Source: Anticarsia gemmatalis (lineage: Eukaryota; Arthropoda; Insecta; Lepidoptera; Erebidae). From it: 64,000 nt of DNA. Made by a program: the position numbers and the translations under genes. Of the stretch, positions 36,431 to 49,169 are shown in pieces. The notes beneath the pieces were generated by a model. The model saw nothing but the letters and a program-made list of their open reading frames with translations, was not told where the DNA came from and did no database searches. Location: contig NC_134764.1 of NCBI RefSeq assembly GCF_050436995.1, positions 8,308,001 through 8,372,000 of the forward strand, in the 5' to 3' direction. Positions within the stretch are counted from its first letter, which is position 1, and every line of letters begins with the position of its first letter.

Positions 36431-36979
36431 CCATCAAATTACTGAAAACCTCTTATGAACATCAAAATTCGTCCAGAAATCTGTCTGTTGTTAGTTTGAT
36501 GGCTAGTTTAACGGCTTATGGTTAAGTGTTAGATACTCTATCCGATGGTTAAAAGACGGCAAATTCACAAAAACGGCTCTTAAAATTCCACCTGATAACC
36601 AACCAATTCTTATTAAAAAGTGGTTGAAATTAAATTTATCTCCATTTGATAAAAAATGCCGTATGTTCGTGTATTATTCCGTTGTATGATACAAATAAAT
36701 AATGGTAGGTTCTCACCGCGCGTGGACGGCGACAGATCTCACCAATTTGAATATTAATAGTCGCAGCGACGCGTGAAAACTGACTACACACAGACGTTAC
36801 GAATTATTTTAATACTAGAGGCTTCGGCTTTGTTCGGGTTATCTATGGCTAATTTATAAGTGTATGTGTATAAGGTATTATGTAGCCTATGCCTAATGTT
36901 TCTTCAAATGATGAAAGATTACGTAAAATAAGTTTTGTGGAGACTAGTTACTATCATCTCATAAGTCTAGCCTTTCTGT

Positions 36980-37085
36980 CTTCTAGAGTCTGCTTCCAGT
37001 CTTACTGGATGAGCTGAATACCAGTATTTTACGTGGAGCGACTGCCTATAGGACCTCCACAACCCAGTTACCTGGGTTATGAGAT
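36980..37085 (+). repeat. Fragment of repeat family R1
   Basis: TGCTTCCAGTCTTACTGGAT, ACGTGGAGCGACTGCCTATA and CCTCCACAACCCAGTTACCT match the start of the R1 copy at 14525. Confidence 0.65.
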
Positions 37086-37395
37086 CACTACCAAGAATAC
37101 CATCTAAAATCATATTATACCTAATAGGATTATAAATTTTCAGCTTTAAAGCTTCGAAATTATGTATTGGTAGGCGCTTCAGTGCCTTAGAGACTAGACG
37201 CTTGAACAGAGAAAATTGGCACTGGCAGTTACAGTAACTTTGACACTTGCAGACAAAAAAAGAAACATCGAAATTCAAAATAATATCTGTCAAAAACAGT
37301 GTGTCCACGAAACAAGCGGAGCGCATCGACGCGCCTTATATTGACGATGCATAAATCAAACGCTAATAAATATTGCCGCGCTTCCTGCGTTCCAC

Positions 37396-37430
37396 TACAC
37401 ACACACACACACACACACAGCACACACACA
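37396..37430. repeat. (AC)n microsatellite
   Basis: About 12 CA repeats, then GCACACACACA and a run of GTGCACT words. Likely length-polymorphic. Confidence 0.9.
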
Positions 37431-38295
37431 TGCTGTGCACTGTGCACTGTGCTCAAGTGTCACATGGCCAGTAAAATCGTCGCCCACCGGCCGTGACGTC
37501 ATTACTCCTTAGGAAATGGGTGTTTATGCGTTTATTACTTCATTTTAGAAAATTATACGTTTTATTGTTCGTGCATGATACGTGTACGTTGATGAGCTGT
37601 TGGGAAACACTTACTCATTTTGTTTGGAACGGAAAAGACTTGTAATTTTTGTGATTGTTAGTTAGGGATAGATTATAAGAAGTAAATATGAAATGGTTGG
37701 GTCAAGTATAACTTTTTATACAAAAATAAATACAACCTAATAGAACGGCTAGACTGGCATACATATGTTCCTAGTTCAGACCAAGGGACAAGCGTTTAAA
37801 GATTGTCATTTCTCACAGTTTTTATCATTCTTGACGGATTCTATCAACAGTAAAATAATTCGAATTTTGTTTCACTGATTTATAATTTCAAACTTTATCA
37901 TTTCTCTTGTTTTCCGTCTCTAAAACACGTATAAAAGAGATTCCTATCAAACCAGACAGACCTTGGAGACCACACGAGCAATCAGCCATCAATTGACGTT
38001 TCACACAATAACCAGCCGCAGTGTACAATACGCGAAGTGTCCGCAGTCATTAGGCGGCGTCGATGGCGCGTGAATATTGCCGCATTGTCGCGCTTCGTGC
38101 GCCGTGACGGCCGCTGACTGTGTGGCCGCGCCTTGTGGCCGGCAGCCCATTGCGGTGCGGTGTCGCCACCTATTGTTTGATACTGATCTCTGACACTGAC
38201 TCAACCGGGGCCAATTCGTAAAGGATTTGCTAAACTGTGTGATCGCTGTCCCTATACAATATGAAAATGGTGCCAACGGGCTATTTATGTATCTA

Positions 38296-38462
38296 CTAGA
38301 GGCCGTCCGCTACTTTGTCCGCGTGGAAAACCTTCCCGTGTAAATTCCGATTTCTCGGGAACTTCGAGATAAAAAGTATGTGTTATTCTGGGTCTTCAGC
38401 TACCTATATACCAAATTTTAACGTAATCGGTAGTATGTGCGTGAAAGAGTAACAAACATCCA
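38296..38462 (-). mobile_element. Helitron-type element fragment (minus strand)
   Basis: On the minus strand it ends GGACAAAGTAGCGGACGGCC then TCTAG. Upstream lie AAATTTGGTATATAGGTAG and CTCTTTCACGCACATACTAC, the layout of subfamily A with much divergence. Confidence 0.5.
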
Positions 38463-38479
38463 CTCACCTAAATTTTAAC

Positions 38480-38550
38480 CCATTTCTGCCTCACTGTCGG
38501 GCAAGGTCTCCTCCTATACTAGGAGATGCTTCTATCCCACTTCAACCACT
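38480..38550 (-). mobile_element. 3' end of an RTE-like LINE (fragment 4)
   Basis: CTGCCTCACTGTCGGGCAAG and GTCTCCTCCTATACTAGGAG is a diverged copy of the tail sequence at 1711-1800. Confidence 0.45.
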
Positions 38551-38769
38551 GCTGGTCTTCGTTGTCTAAAACCAAAATGTAATTATATTTGACAGCATTT
38601 TTCGTGTTAACTTTATTCTCATAGAGTATGGCTTTGAAAAAAGTCATAGATTTTTCTCGTTCGAATTTCCTTGGTCGTTTCGTCTGACTGCATAACGGAT
38701 GGACTTTACCATTTTGTTTTATCAAAATTGATTTAGCATTTTAGCCGTGAACATATATCGCATTTTTAA

Positions 38770-39240
38770 TCCATACTAATATTATAAACTAGCTGACCCA
38801 CGCAACTTCGATTGCGTCACCTAAGAGAATGGGTCAAAATTTTCCCCGTTTTTGTAACATTTTTCGTTGCTACTCCGCTCCTAATGACCGTAGCGTAATG
38901 TTATATAGCCTATAGCCTTCCTCGATAAATGGGCTATCTAACACCGAAAGAATTTTTCAAATCGGACCAGTAGTTCCTGAGATTAGCGCGTTCAAACAAA
39001 CAAACAAACAAACAAACTCTTCAGCTTTATTATAGTTATTAGTATATTAGTATAGATGTGAAAGTATCTCTGTCTGTCTTTTACTCAATCACGCCTAAAC
39101 TACTGAACCAATTTACATGAAATTTAGTATGGAGATATTTTGATACCCGAGAAAGGACATAGGCTACTTTTGACCCCGCGGCAATGACGCATTCCCAAGG
39201 GAAATATCAGGTGGCGGACGAAGTCGCGGGTAAAAGCTAG
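38770..39240 (+). mobile_element. Subfamily A Helitron-type element interrupted by subfamily B
   Basis: Its first 19 bp (TCCATACTAATATTATAAA) are at 38770-38788, and the remainder (TGTGAAAGTATCTCTGTCTG to GGTAAAAGCTAG) is at 39057-39240. Together they make about 203 bp, close to the 207-bp copy at 17067-17273. The gap is filled exactly by the B element at 38789-39056. Confidence 0.85.
38789..39056 (-). mobile_element. Subfamily B Helitron-type element inserted in subfamily A
   Basis: On the minus strand it runs from TCTATACTAATATACTAATA to GCGTGGGTCAGCTAG, 268 bp, with a (GTTT)n run near the head. The flanking bases on that strand are A on the 5' side and T on the 3' side, the exact Helitron target. 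Confidence 0.88.
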
Positions 39241-39638
39241 TTTTAAATAAAGATAGTTGATTGATGAATCAAAGTTGCTGCTAAGTAACAGAAGTCGTTT
39301 AGAAATAACAAAGTAATCCCTGCAATGCGCTGTTCAAATACTGCATAATCTTGACTTTTTATATAACCTAGGGACACGGAAATTGTCAGTACGGTGACGT
39401 CACTACTACCTACAAATATAGGTACAAAAATTGTTTGCCTTAGTACCTACATTCTAAATAATCGTCATCGTATTTCGATATCTTGTTTTTGCTCGTAATT
39501 TCGTCAACGTAAAAATAATTTTGTTAAATTATTAATTTATAAGTCAAAATCAAGGCTAAAAAAGGCTATATTATAGACTATTTGAACATAGAACGCAATT
39601 GCATTACTAAAAAAAAAACTCGCTCAGAATTAATATTG

Positions 39639-39810
39639 TGTCGCGGGGACTTTTATAAACATAAAAACAACGCACGTAAAGTACAAACAGATCCGAAACA
39701 ATAATTTATTTGTGATTCACAAAAATGTTTATTCCCTGTGGGAATAGAACCTACGACCTCCGGACTGCTGTGACAACCACCTTTACCGCTGTGCCACGGA
39801 GGCCATCGAG
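39639..39810 (-). mobile_element. tRNA-derived SINE
   Basis: On the minus strand it begins GGCCTCCGTGGCACAGCGGT (A box) and has GGTCGTAGGTTCTATTCCCA (B box). A body with TTTCGGATCTGTTTGTACTT follows. Same family as 45402-45575 and 63736-63905. It is not a tRNA gene because no acceptor stem closes. Confidence 0.75.
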
Positions 39811-42800
39811 TTAAAATACATACATCCAGTAGTTTTCCCAGAAAGTAACAACCATTCAACCAAACTTTCGCAATAAAATATCAGTAGAACTACCCTACCC
39901 TATAACGTTTAATTAAACACAGTGTCAATACAAATAACCACAATAATAAAAACACGTATTATCCGCGAAATTCCTTCCCTCAGAGATATTTAATTTTGAT
40001 ATGAAAACCACCGTGACGGGCTCGTGGCGAATAAATCTTATCCCACTATCTCTCGGCCAATATTACCGAACAATATTACCCGTTGCGAATTCTATCTCCG
40101 AAATTTCATCTGAAAACTTAACAAGCGATTTTCGACTTTATATCTGAAGGGTAAAGTTTAATTTACTTTGTACGTGTACGTGTATATAGTCTAAGAGTCG
40201 CTGTTACTCAAAATTATATCTCGTTATTAGAAAAGGTAAGTTTGAAATTCGTACGGTCAGTAACGGTCCGAAATAAGCTATCACCGTTTAACTCAAATGA
40301 AAATCAACCTTAAATATTTGTGTATAAAGTAGTTTTTCCCCCTTGTTGTCTCGTTGACCGGTCTTGAAGGGATCTAAGGGCGTTTAGTCACAGTTTTATT
40401 TGAATTCGCCAAATGTTCGGCGACAAATATTTGTACATTTATTGTAGTAGCGCGTTGAATACAAAGTGGACCTGTTACGCGCAATAGATGACGATTGGTC
40501 ATGGGCGATTGTGGTCACGGGCTCTAAATTGCTTGTTTTGATTTGGTATTTTTGATATTGTTTGTTTATTTGAAGATTGTCTTTTTGAGTTTGATTTTGG
40601 GGAAGAGTAAAGGTTACTTACGCTTGATGTTGTCATAAAAAATCTGGTTGATTTGATTAATACCATAGTTCTAAAATCTGATTACGCCATTTTATGCATC
40701 TGAAAGAAGGTATTATTCCATTGGAAGACACGTCTTGTATTTTTACGCTGATCTCCTAATAACAACTAAGTAGTGTAACTATTTTAAGTGCTTTTTATAC
40801 ATGAAATGAGATTTGTGTTAAAGTACTTGTTACAAATAACATTGTTCTTCTGCAATTCGTTTCAATTTAAAGAACTTAATTACTTTGCGTAAAACTTGCA
40901 AACAATTACCACACTTTTAGCACATACCAGTCCCAGGCCCAAGATCATCATTCGCACTCACGCAATTTGCTAACCAAAACAAAAATCTTTAGCGAAACAA
41001 AATTTCAATAAAATTGGAGTCAAAGAGCTGAGCGTGACAATTTTATCGGCACTCGGCGTCGCGTCAGGACGCCGCCACAAAACAGAGCAAAACAGTGACG
41101 ATTGGTGCATATCCTCAACGAATTATACTCATTCGGCGCCTTTGTCCAATTGAAGCCTTTATTTTACCATTTTTGCCGTTTTTCCATTCTCATTTGGTTA
41201 TTTATCTGGTCTTTTTAAGAGAGGACAATGAGACTCCCTCATTATATCGTTGGGAGTTAGCACGGGACTCGATACTAAATCTCTTGGTGGAATTTTAGCG
41301 AATTACCCGCAAACACCGACCGTTTTTTCTCAGTGATTGATTTGAGTAAAAATTACCTACTTATGTTTTTTGTCGACACTGTACTGCGATCGATTTATTT
41401 GTGGTCGCTTGACGGATTGTGGCAGTGGCTATGTGCGCGGCTGCTGTTTGGATTTGAACTCTGAGCGATTTCAATTGTGTTTACTATGCACGTTATATTT
41501 GTATAGCAGGGATCATGATATTATACGATGAAGAAGTTGCGTTGGGTGTCGTTGGTAGAGTACGGATCACAGAGATGGTAGAACAACATATTTGTATGAT
41601 GGACCATAGGAACTTTTTGACTGTTTCTCAATATTAGTTTTCAAAGAACCAAATTATTCTTCAAGAGGTATTTTCATTTGTTGGAAAGATAGGCACTTAT
41701 ATTAAAGGACTAAGGTCTATGCATAGTTTTTGAAAAAAAAATATTCAAAAATCGTTTCTTTCACGGTATATTATTTTCCAAAACATACATCCAAGCCTGC
41801 AAAAATCATTTCTTTAACGCTCTAACATTTAATTTTCTTAACTAAAATTGCATCATTTTTATTTATTCTCGATTGTATCTTTAACATTAACAGTCAGAAT
41901 CGAGTTAATATCTCGATAAGATGCATCTGTGCACATATTAACATGTTTTAGACGAGTATCGGGGTTGTAGAGCCATTAATTAAGACTATCTCAAGATCTG
42001 GCGGTCGGGAGCGCTCGGCAATTCTCGGCACTTGTCGGAAATAGATCGGGCCACCCGTCGTGAGCGCATCGCGATTGATGTAAGGTCAATGGAGATGCAT
42101 AAACAATATTAGGGATAATTTTACTATTTTTAGATTACATTTAAAAATACCTGATGAAGTAAATAAAATGATTAAATAACTTTTCAATAAAAACATTCAA
42201 CTTCATTGAAATTGTACCCTTTGATAGTAGCCCAGAGTTAAGCAATGTGCCCTGTATATGGCAATAGACTCACCCCCTTTTGCATAGGAACATTATAAAT
42301 GGCCAAACGTGGGTATATATAATACACTTATTTTATTTATTTTAATGTGTGTTTGTTTGTCCTTCTATAATTCGAAAACAGATGAACCTATTTGTATGTA
42401 CTTTCTCAGAGATAAAGATTCAACTCGCTACTTTTCTTCCAAATGTCTTAACCTCCACTTTGCAAAGGACTACCACAAAGTAGTTTTTTGATCATCAGCA
42501 TTTGTCTGTATGTAGGGAATAATTTCGATTGCCTTATTTTTTGTTGCATATTTCCCAAAAACCGATACATAATGCATGACAAAGTAGTGGGAATGACACA
42601 GGATGTCTATCTAAATTGCCGTGCGATTAGTTTCTTAGTAATGTGTTCGTATGCAAGACTGGTGGACTAAACAATTGGGATGCAAAAACTGGGATGTGAT
42701 GAATTAATGCATTGTTACTCAGATTATTTGGCAACGGAAAATGCTGATTTAAAACTATTAGGTGACTCATTCGGTAGCGCGATTATCGAGTATCGAGAGT

Positions 42801-42900
42801 TTGACAATTAAAGTGTACTGCGAAAATAGTTCTCACGACACCCGCTAGAGGCGTTGATCAGATTTTCATGTAAAATTCCTTGATAGCTAGCCAGTTGTCA
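39811..42900. other. Non-coding, possible regulatory DNA
   Basis: No exon was found. A GC-richer patch at 41980-42085 contains TCGGGCCACCCGTCGTGAGC and GATTGATGTAAGGTCAATGG (an AAGGTCA nuclear-receptor-like half-site). Its character resembles conserved non-coding DNA near developmental genes, but nothing here proves it. Confidence 0.35.
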
Positions 42901-42904
42901 TTAG

Positions 42905-43130
42905 TCGATGGTGGTACAGAATTGGGTCACGGTACTGTATTTTTTATGTATGTCTCTTAAAGGCTTAGTGAATTGCCCAGAGTTAAGAAGTTGAAGTTTG
43001 TAGACCTCCATGTCTTGGAGAGCACGTAAAGCTCTCGGCCCTGCGCCAAACGTCACGCTGGTCGTGTCAATTATCTGTTCCACCGGGCTATGAGAATGAT
43101 GTAATAGAGAGTGTACCTGTGGGCCTAAGG
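42905..43130 (+). mobile_element. Retroelement-derived fragment
   Basis: GGAGAGCACGTAAAGCTCTC followed by GGCCCTGCGCCAAACGTCAC and CCACCGGGCTATGAGA resembles an interspersed lepidopteran repeat ending. The overlapping short minus-strand frame has no known domain. Confidence 0.35.
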
Positions 43131-43629
43131 TTTAATGAAACTGGACGCCAAGGATGAATATCGACAAGGAGGGCGTTAAAATCTATATAAATAAAAATGA
43201 ACCACCAAAATGTATCTACGCAAAATAAGCTTTCAACAACTAAACTGGTTTTTCAAATATATTTTTAACTGTCGGGACAGGGATTGATCCTATGATCGAT
43301 GTAATCAAAATTCCCATAGAATTGGAATCAACGGGAGAACATTGTACCATACTCGGACAAAGTCGGGGCGTTAGTTAGTAATATTTATGTAGTGATAGTA
43401 AAATAAACATCAATAAGACTAAAGACTTTATTATAGTTGAAATGTAACGTAACGTACGAGAGCACGTCACGTCCCCGAGTCGTGATGTGTCGTTGTGTAG
43501 CGCTCACGACTTGCCGCCATACGTCTATGTTGCAGGCGAAACTGTTTTAAAGACATAGTAAGTTTTGACTAGTTATCTAACAGTCGCAACTATCGGGTCT
43601 TAAAAGAAAATAGCCTATGTACTAGCTCA

Positions 43630-43728
43630 GGTCTCGGTAAATTTTTATCAAAATGATTTATTCATATGAGTTTAAACGCTATTGAATATATAAACTACCG
43701 CTAAACGTACCTCAGAAACCGGGGGTTA
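43630..43728. mobile_element. Foldback MITE 'H', right arm with decayed left arm
   Basis: AACGCTATTGAATATATAAA, CTACCGCTAAACGTAC and CTCAGAAACCGGGG match the right arm of 31952-32059. The left arm is barely recognisable. Confidence 0.65.
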
Positions 43729-44189
43729 GTCGTGCAAAAGATACACAGCTAGGCATTTGTATATCTATTTTTGATCTATTTATTCACACCTTATATTATA
43801 CAACTGCATTGCGCTATGGTTTATCCCATATACATAATAGGGGGTAAGTGTATTGCAATAAACCGGGCATGTTTGTTCAGGCTACTATGTACGATATATT
43901 TTTAGAAAAGCCCAATAAAAGTGCCTGAAACCGATATAACTCCGTATCAATAGTCGCAATTCGCTGTTTTATAAGACAAGCCACTTTTGTCTTATACAGG
44001 ATGTTGACTGCAACATCTTCGGAGACATTTGGACGTGCGATAGAACGGATCACTAGTGACGACATCTAGCAGCCGCGGGGGTACCAACACCGAACAAATA
44101 AATATGACTAAGTATATTGACTATATGATAGGATTATATTATCTTAAAATGTAATAAAAAATATTTAATTTTCAGAAAATCTTGAAAAC

Positions 44190-44270
44190 CACTTTCGAAA
44201 GGAGATTCGAATCCAAGACTTCTGCGCGGCAGTTCCATCACACCAAGCTACAGAGGCAGTCAGAGAGAGC
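44190..44270 (-). mobile_element. tRNA-headed SINE fragment
   Basis: The complement of GGAGATTCGAATCCAAGACT is B-box-like and ACAGAGGCAGTC closes the head, as in 30240-30320. Confidence 0.45.
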
Positions 44271-44584
44271 TGTATTAAAAATCCTACGAGTTAGATCATT
44301 TTGAAAATCCGAATAAGTAACAATCTTATGTACAAAATTACTTTCCAAATACATATTTACACATTTCATAAATACCTAAGCCAATCACGGAAATACTTTA
44401 TCACACGAACAAACCCAGGGCCACGAACTAGCACAAACTTCTATTAAAACTACAAAGTAACAAGTTAATTGTCATAATAATGAACAATTGAACTGAACCA
44501 GTGATAGCAATCGATCAGTATTTATTAAACACCGCCTACCTGACCACTTGCTCACACGCTAACGCAAATTGATTCACTATACTA

Positions 44585-44955
44585 CTAATATAGATGAAGT
44601 CTGTCCGTCTGTGACGCTTTTATTGCTAACACACTTGAACCAAAATGATGGAATTTGACATACGGGTAGTTAATTCCGGCTCCTTTTTCACAACTCTATC
44701 CCTGTAGCAATAAAACGTAAAAATAGACTAGCTAAAATATGGAAATATAATATAAAATTTAAGGAAAAATATTAGGGGTGGGCAACCCTTATCGCTGAAT
44801 GAAAAATAGATGTTGGCCGATTCTCAGACACACTCAATATGCGCACAAAATTTCATGAGAATCGGTCAAGCCGTTTCGGAGGAGTCCGTATTCCTCCGAA
44901 ACCTTGGCGAATGTACATTGTGACACGAGAATTTTGTATTATTATGTATAAGATA
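44585..44955 (+). mobile_element. 3' UTR of an RTE-type LINE or related element
   Basis: The run GGCCGATTCTCAGACACACT, TTTCATGAGAATCGGTCAAG and CCGTTTCGGAGGAGTCCGTA, ending with ACATTGTGACACGAGAATTT, is an interspersed lepidopteran repeat. A diverged partner is at 62806-63015. No coding sequence remains. Confidence 0.6.
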
Positions 44956-45401
44956 AAATTTTAGTAGACCGCCTATCGTAATTTTTTTAATTCTCTTAAA
45001 AAATCTAGGATAGTTAGTCTATTTTCGTGCTATATTATATGAAAACAGGCACAGTAGTTAAGTCGTACAAGCACAGTAAGATATACAGTTTGTCATATTT
45101 ATATTATAAGTATGACAACATATAGATTTATATTAACGTTAACATAAACTTAGGTACTAACTATATAAAAACAATCTTGCCTTCTTAAGTACTTTAGATA
45201 AATCATCATTATGAACGGCGGCAAGAAATGCAATAACTATGCAATTACAATACAATTAATATCATTGCATTCCATTGATTTGTAGTTTTTTATTTATTGC
45301 TTTATTTATTGTTCTGTTGTAGACTATGTACTGGAGCGGAGGTTAGGCAGAGTTCTTTTTAATTATATATTTTTTCCCGGACTAAGAATTATTGTTCTTC
45401 T

Positions 45402-45575
45402 GTTGCGGGGACTTTTACAAACATACAAACAACGGACGCAAAGTACAACCAGACCCGAAACAATTATTTTGTGGATCGCACAAATAATTGTCCCGTATAG
45501 GAATCAAACCCACGACCTCCCGATGCAATGGTAGCGGCGTGGTGACCTAAACCACTGCGCCACGTAGGCAGTCAT
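45402..45575 (-). mobile_element. tRNA-derived SINE
   Basis: Minus-strand head GCCTACGTGGCGCAGTGGTT (A box) and GAGGTCGTGGGTTTGATTCC (B box), then the shared body complementary to TTTGTGGATCGCACAAATAA, ending near GTTGCGGGGACTTTTACAAA on the plus strand. Confidence 0.75.
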
Positions 45576-46336
45576 CATTACTAGAATAAAGGAATTATTA
45601 CTAAAAACTAGATTACTATTACTCAGTTGAATCTCAAAGCATAAACTTCGGCCTTTCAAAACTATAATAACCCGTGGATCCGCTCGTTACTTACTCTTTG
45701 CGAGAAAAGATTTTCTAAGCTAAAAACAATTAGCACGTAGAATTTGAAAGTATTTGAAGAATCCGCGGTGGATTGACGTTGAGTTCTTAATGGTGATAAA
45801 TAGAGGTAGAGTCGCCTCACCTGCCGACACCCTCGAGGTCCAGCGATTAATTGCGAACCAACGAAATCGGTAACCTTTGAACAAGGACCATGGTTCACTT
45901 GGATAAGAAACAATGACGCTCCTTGTATTAATTCCGTGCCTCTAGGGAAAAGGGAATAAGGCCCATTTTGTCGAAGTAAGTTAAGAAATTAGAGTGCACT
46001 TATATCCCAGTATTGCAATATTCTTCGTGTAAGTTAACATCTTTTGCACATTGCTAACTTTCTCATTTTTAAAGATAAACTATACCTGTTCTCACTAATC
46101 GAAAGAGCATTTTTGTAAATCAACCACAAACAAACAAACCTACACAAAATCTTTTGGCGCTTGAAAAGATTGGCCGATAGCTTCTTGCTAGCTCTTCTCA
46201 TAAGGCTCTACCCACTTTCCGTAACGACTATCATAAGTGTCAATATTTGGCCTAAATGAACAATTGAATTGATTTTAATTTTGACGACGTTACAAACCTA
46301 CACCTACCAGTTTATATTTTCAATTTCCGTCCTACC

Positions 46337-46529
46337 CTACTTAGTATTATAAATGCCAAAGTTCGTAAGTATGGATAGATGTTTTACTCTTTCACGAAAT
46401 ATAGCAAACAAAACAGGACGCATTTTAAACAAATTTGGTACACTGATGACTTATAACCTGGATAAATAAATTGGATACTTTTTGTCCCCGGAAATCTTTT
46501 AAAGCAGACGAAGTTGCGGGTAGAAATTA
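46337..46529 (+). mobile_element. Decayed Helitron-type element (subfamily A)
   Basis: CTTAGTATTATAAATGCCAA, CAAATTTGGTACACTGATGA and AGACGAAGTTGCGGGTAGAA follow the A-family order. The terminal CTAG has been lost. Confidence 0.5.
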
Positions 46530-49160
46530 AATTATCATATACGTACGTGACAATGTGTTTGTTAGTCTTCCTTCCACGTTCAAACTCCTCCTCGAAATTG
46601 GATAAAATTCAAATCAAACTGTTTATTTGTCCATGTAGGTATTTTCACAAAAGTTGTTAACGTATAAAAAAGTCCACTGCACAGTAAACTAAGGAATATA
46701 CAAATACTTTCACTTAAAATCTATTTATGTCTATCATTTACACACAAATTGCACTATTATACCACTTACATAAAGGGATAGATTATAATTTATTATAACA
46801 ATATTGTAGGTAAGGACTAAGGCTATTATTGCCAACACCAAAAAAAAAACTAGACTGCCCACTTTTTTCTTGCCATAGATAAAAAAAAATACTTGAAGCA
46901 AATCAGGTTTATTACGTGTAGTAGATTATAATCTATGCATGATGACATCCTGTTTTCTTTCTTCCGGTGACGATACTTTATACATAAATTATTTTATACA
47001 GTATTTTTGTTCAAGAAACCAAAGTTCTTTAAATTAATTTAATAATACGATAAATCAAAACAAACCAGATCTATGCGATCTTGAAAAATATTTTTTTTTT
47101 CTATTTTCAAATTACTTTGCACCCTTTGCTACAACTTAAACCCAAAATCACGAACCCGTACTAGCTCAGCGTGGTCACCTTATTCAAGGACTAGCCAACC
47201 CCTCTTTCTGGGAGGAGATCCTTGCCTAATAGTTTACATTTATATAATGCCTCTATTTATTTTTATTCACTACACACACCTTGTTGGTACACACCTTCAG
47301 TTATCAGTAAGTATGCTACTTACTGATAACTGAAGGTGTGTACGTAGCATACTTACTGATAACTGAAGGTGTGTACCACAATGTTGAAGATTATATTAAA
47401 GTCAAATAAATAGTAGAGATTCGCCATGGACTATCCAGTTTCCTCACTCCATGGCTCGCAAACGAACTGTCCTCTCATTGTCTCAAGTGATTTGTGGCAA
47501 CACTTCGTTCACGAGAGAAAGAGACAGAAATACACATTTCACACACAAAAGACAAGGACGGCATCACCAAATAACCGTAACATTTAATTATAATGGGCCA
47601 CTCTAGCTTGTTACCGGTATTTTTTTCGATTTTGCGGTAGGAATCGGAATACCGTAAATTTTCTTTCACGCCGAATTTATAATTGACAACTAAGTTAAGA
47701 GAAGGGTTTGTTTCGGCTCCTTTTAAATAAATTAAATGTTCCTCCCGGTATTTGGTAGAAATGTTAAGAATAGGATAAAGTTTCAGAACTTTTAGAGGTG
47801 TTTGCGTTCCGTGTTTTGGCTTGAAGATATTTTTTTGGATAAGTGACACCTTTTTATGCTTTCGATTTGATGATTAATATGATTACAATTTAATTCAAAA
47901 TAAGGCTTTAGATTATGGGGCTAATTGCGGTGGGTTTCTGGGGGCTACTTTCGGTAACATTTAATTATTTATTAGATAAAAGTACGAACCTAATAGTCTA
48001 ACCAGTAGAGAGCCTTGTATGCAAGTACATTGCTCCTTTGATGTAGCGTGTTAATCACTCTATTCTAAGGGAGAATACAATGTACAACATAGTAGTTTTC
48101 AAATAGTTGGCAACTGAGATACGTGATAGCTCCTCAGGTCATTCCGCTATCTTCATTTGGGTTTCCCGTGTCATATTTTACCTACATTGTGCAAGCGAAA
48201 GCTATCTGCTAAATTGTCAGTCTCTATAACAACAAGCCAGTACGCGAAGAGAGGAAGAGGGAAGAGTCAGAGGCACTCACTTCTCTCCTACGCATCTTTT
48301 TATCAGCATTTTAACAGCTGGTCGTCTTTTCTGACAAATAAACTTAACTGACACATACTATAGCAGTTATAATCATGTAAATACAAGTGTACAGTAAGTT
48401 TTTATCATTATTTATAGCGCACGGCCCGGGAATATGAAATGAACCTGTGTACTTAGCATTCGTGTGCCGTGCAGATTATCAAAACGCCTTGCTGTCTACT
48501 GTCATTGTTCTTAATGTTAACGTTTGTGGGTACAATGCATTGTTTACTGTATATAAAAGCGAAAGTTTGTCTGTCTGTTCAACGTATTACTACCAAACGG
48601 CTGTATTAATTTGGATGAATTTTGTATAGGTCTCATTCACTAAGGTCTTTTTTAAAAAAAAAAAGGAGTTTTCGTAAAATCCTAGATAAAATACTGGAGC
48701 GCAGCATATTGTGGAAAAAAGAGCCGTCGTTAGATCCTAGATCTTAAACTAACTCTACGTTATAGTTGATCAAAATTAGCCCAGTCGATTGGTTGTAATT
48801 ACGTAACAGATAGACAGACTTTCACATTGATAATATTGCTATGGATTTATATTGTGAAATATTGTATAGTTAACGCTTTATATTATAGAATAGGTCTTGT
48901 CAAAATAATGTAGGTATTTCAATAACGCTACTCTATTCTTTTCTTTAGTGTAGCCTAACCCTGAGTAAGTAAGATAGATAACTGCTATCTACGATCACGA
49001 GTTAGCGCAGGTGTCGTGAACCGCAGGTTACATTCCACTGTTCATAACATTGCACCTCTACGTGGTCAACTGATATTATCTCAGATATCGTCAACAATTT
49101 TATTTTTTAAGATGTATTTAGAATGAAATGAGCTACTATTGAGAAACATTCATACAAAAA
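46530..49160. other. Non-coding stretch with one triple-arm hairpin
   Basis: No exon supported. A 124-codon minus-strand frame at 47475-47849 has no domain or coding bias. A decayed LINE-tail-like piece lies near 47185-47240. Two inverted subfamily-A-like heads (GCGAAAGTTTGTCTGTCTG near 48560 and its inverse near 48805-48846) bracket 48545-48850. Confidence 0.4.
47285..47378. repeat. Palindrome with a third arm copy in the loop
   Basis: The left arm (GGTACACACCTTCAGTTATC...GCTAC) is perfectly inverted in the right arm ending at 47377. The loop between them is a further right-arm segment (TTACTGATAACTGAAGGTGT). So the sequence CTTACTGATAACTGAAGGTG occurs twice in direct orientation and once inverted. 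Confidence 0.85.
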
Positions 49161-49169
49161 TTGGAAAAT

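Noticed and set aside
37396..37430. Possible CRISPR-like or functional repeat array
   Set aside because: A plain CA microsatellite.
39639..39810. tRNA gene on the minus strand
   Set aside because: A and B boxes are present but no acceptor stem closes, and the sequence recurs with a shared non-tRNA body, so it is a SINE.
47475..47849. 124-codon minus-strand frame
   Set aside because: No domain, no plausible splice partners, no relation to known families seen.
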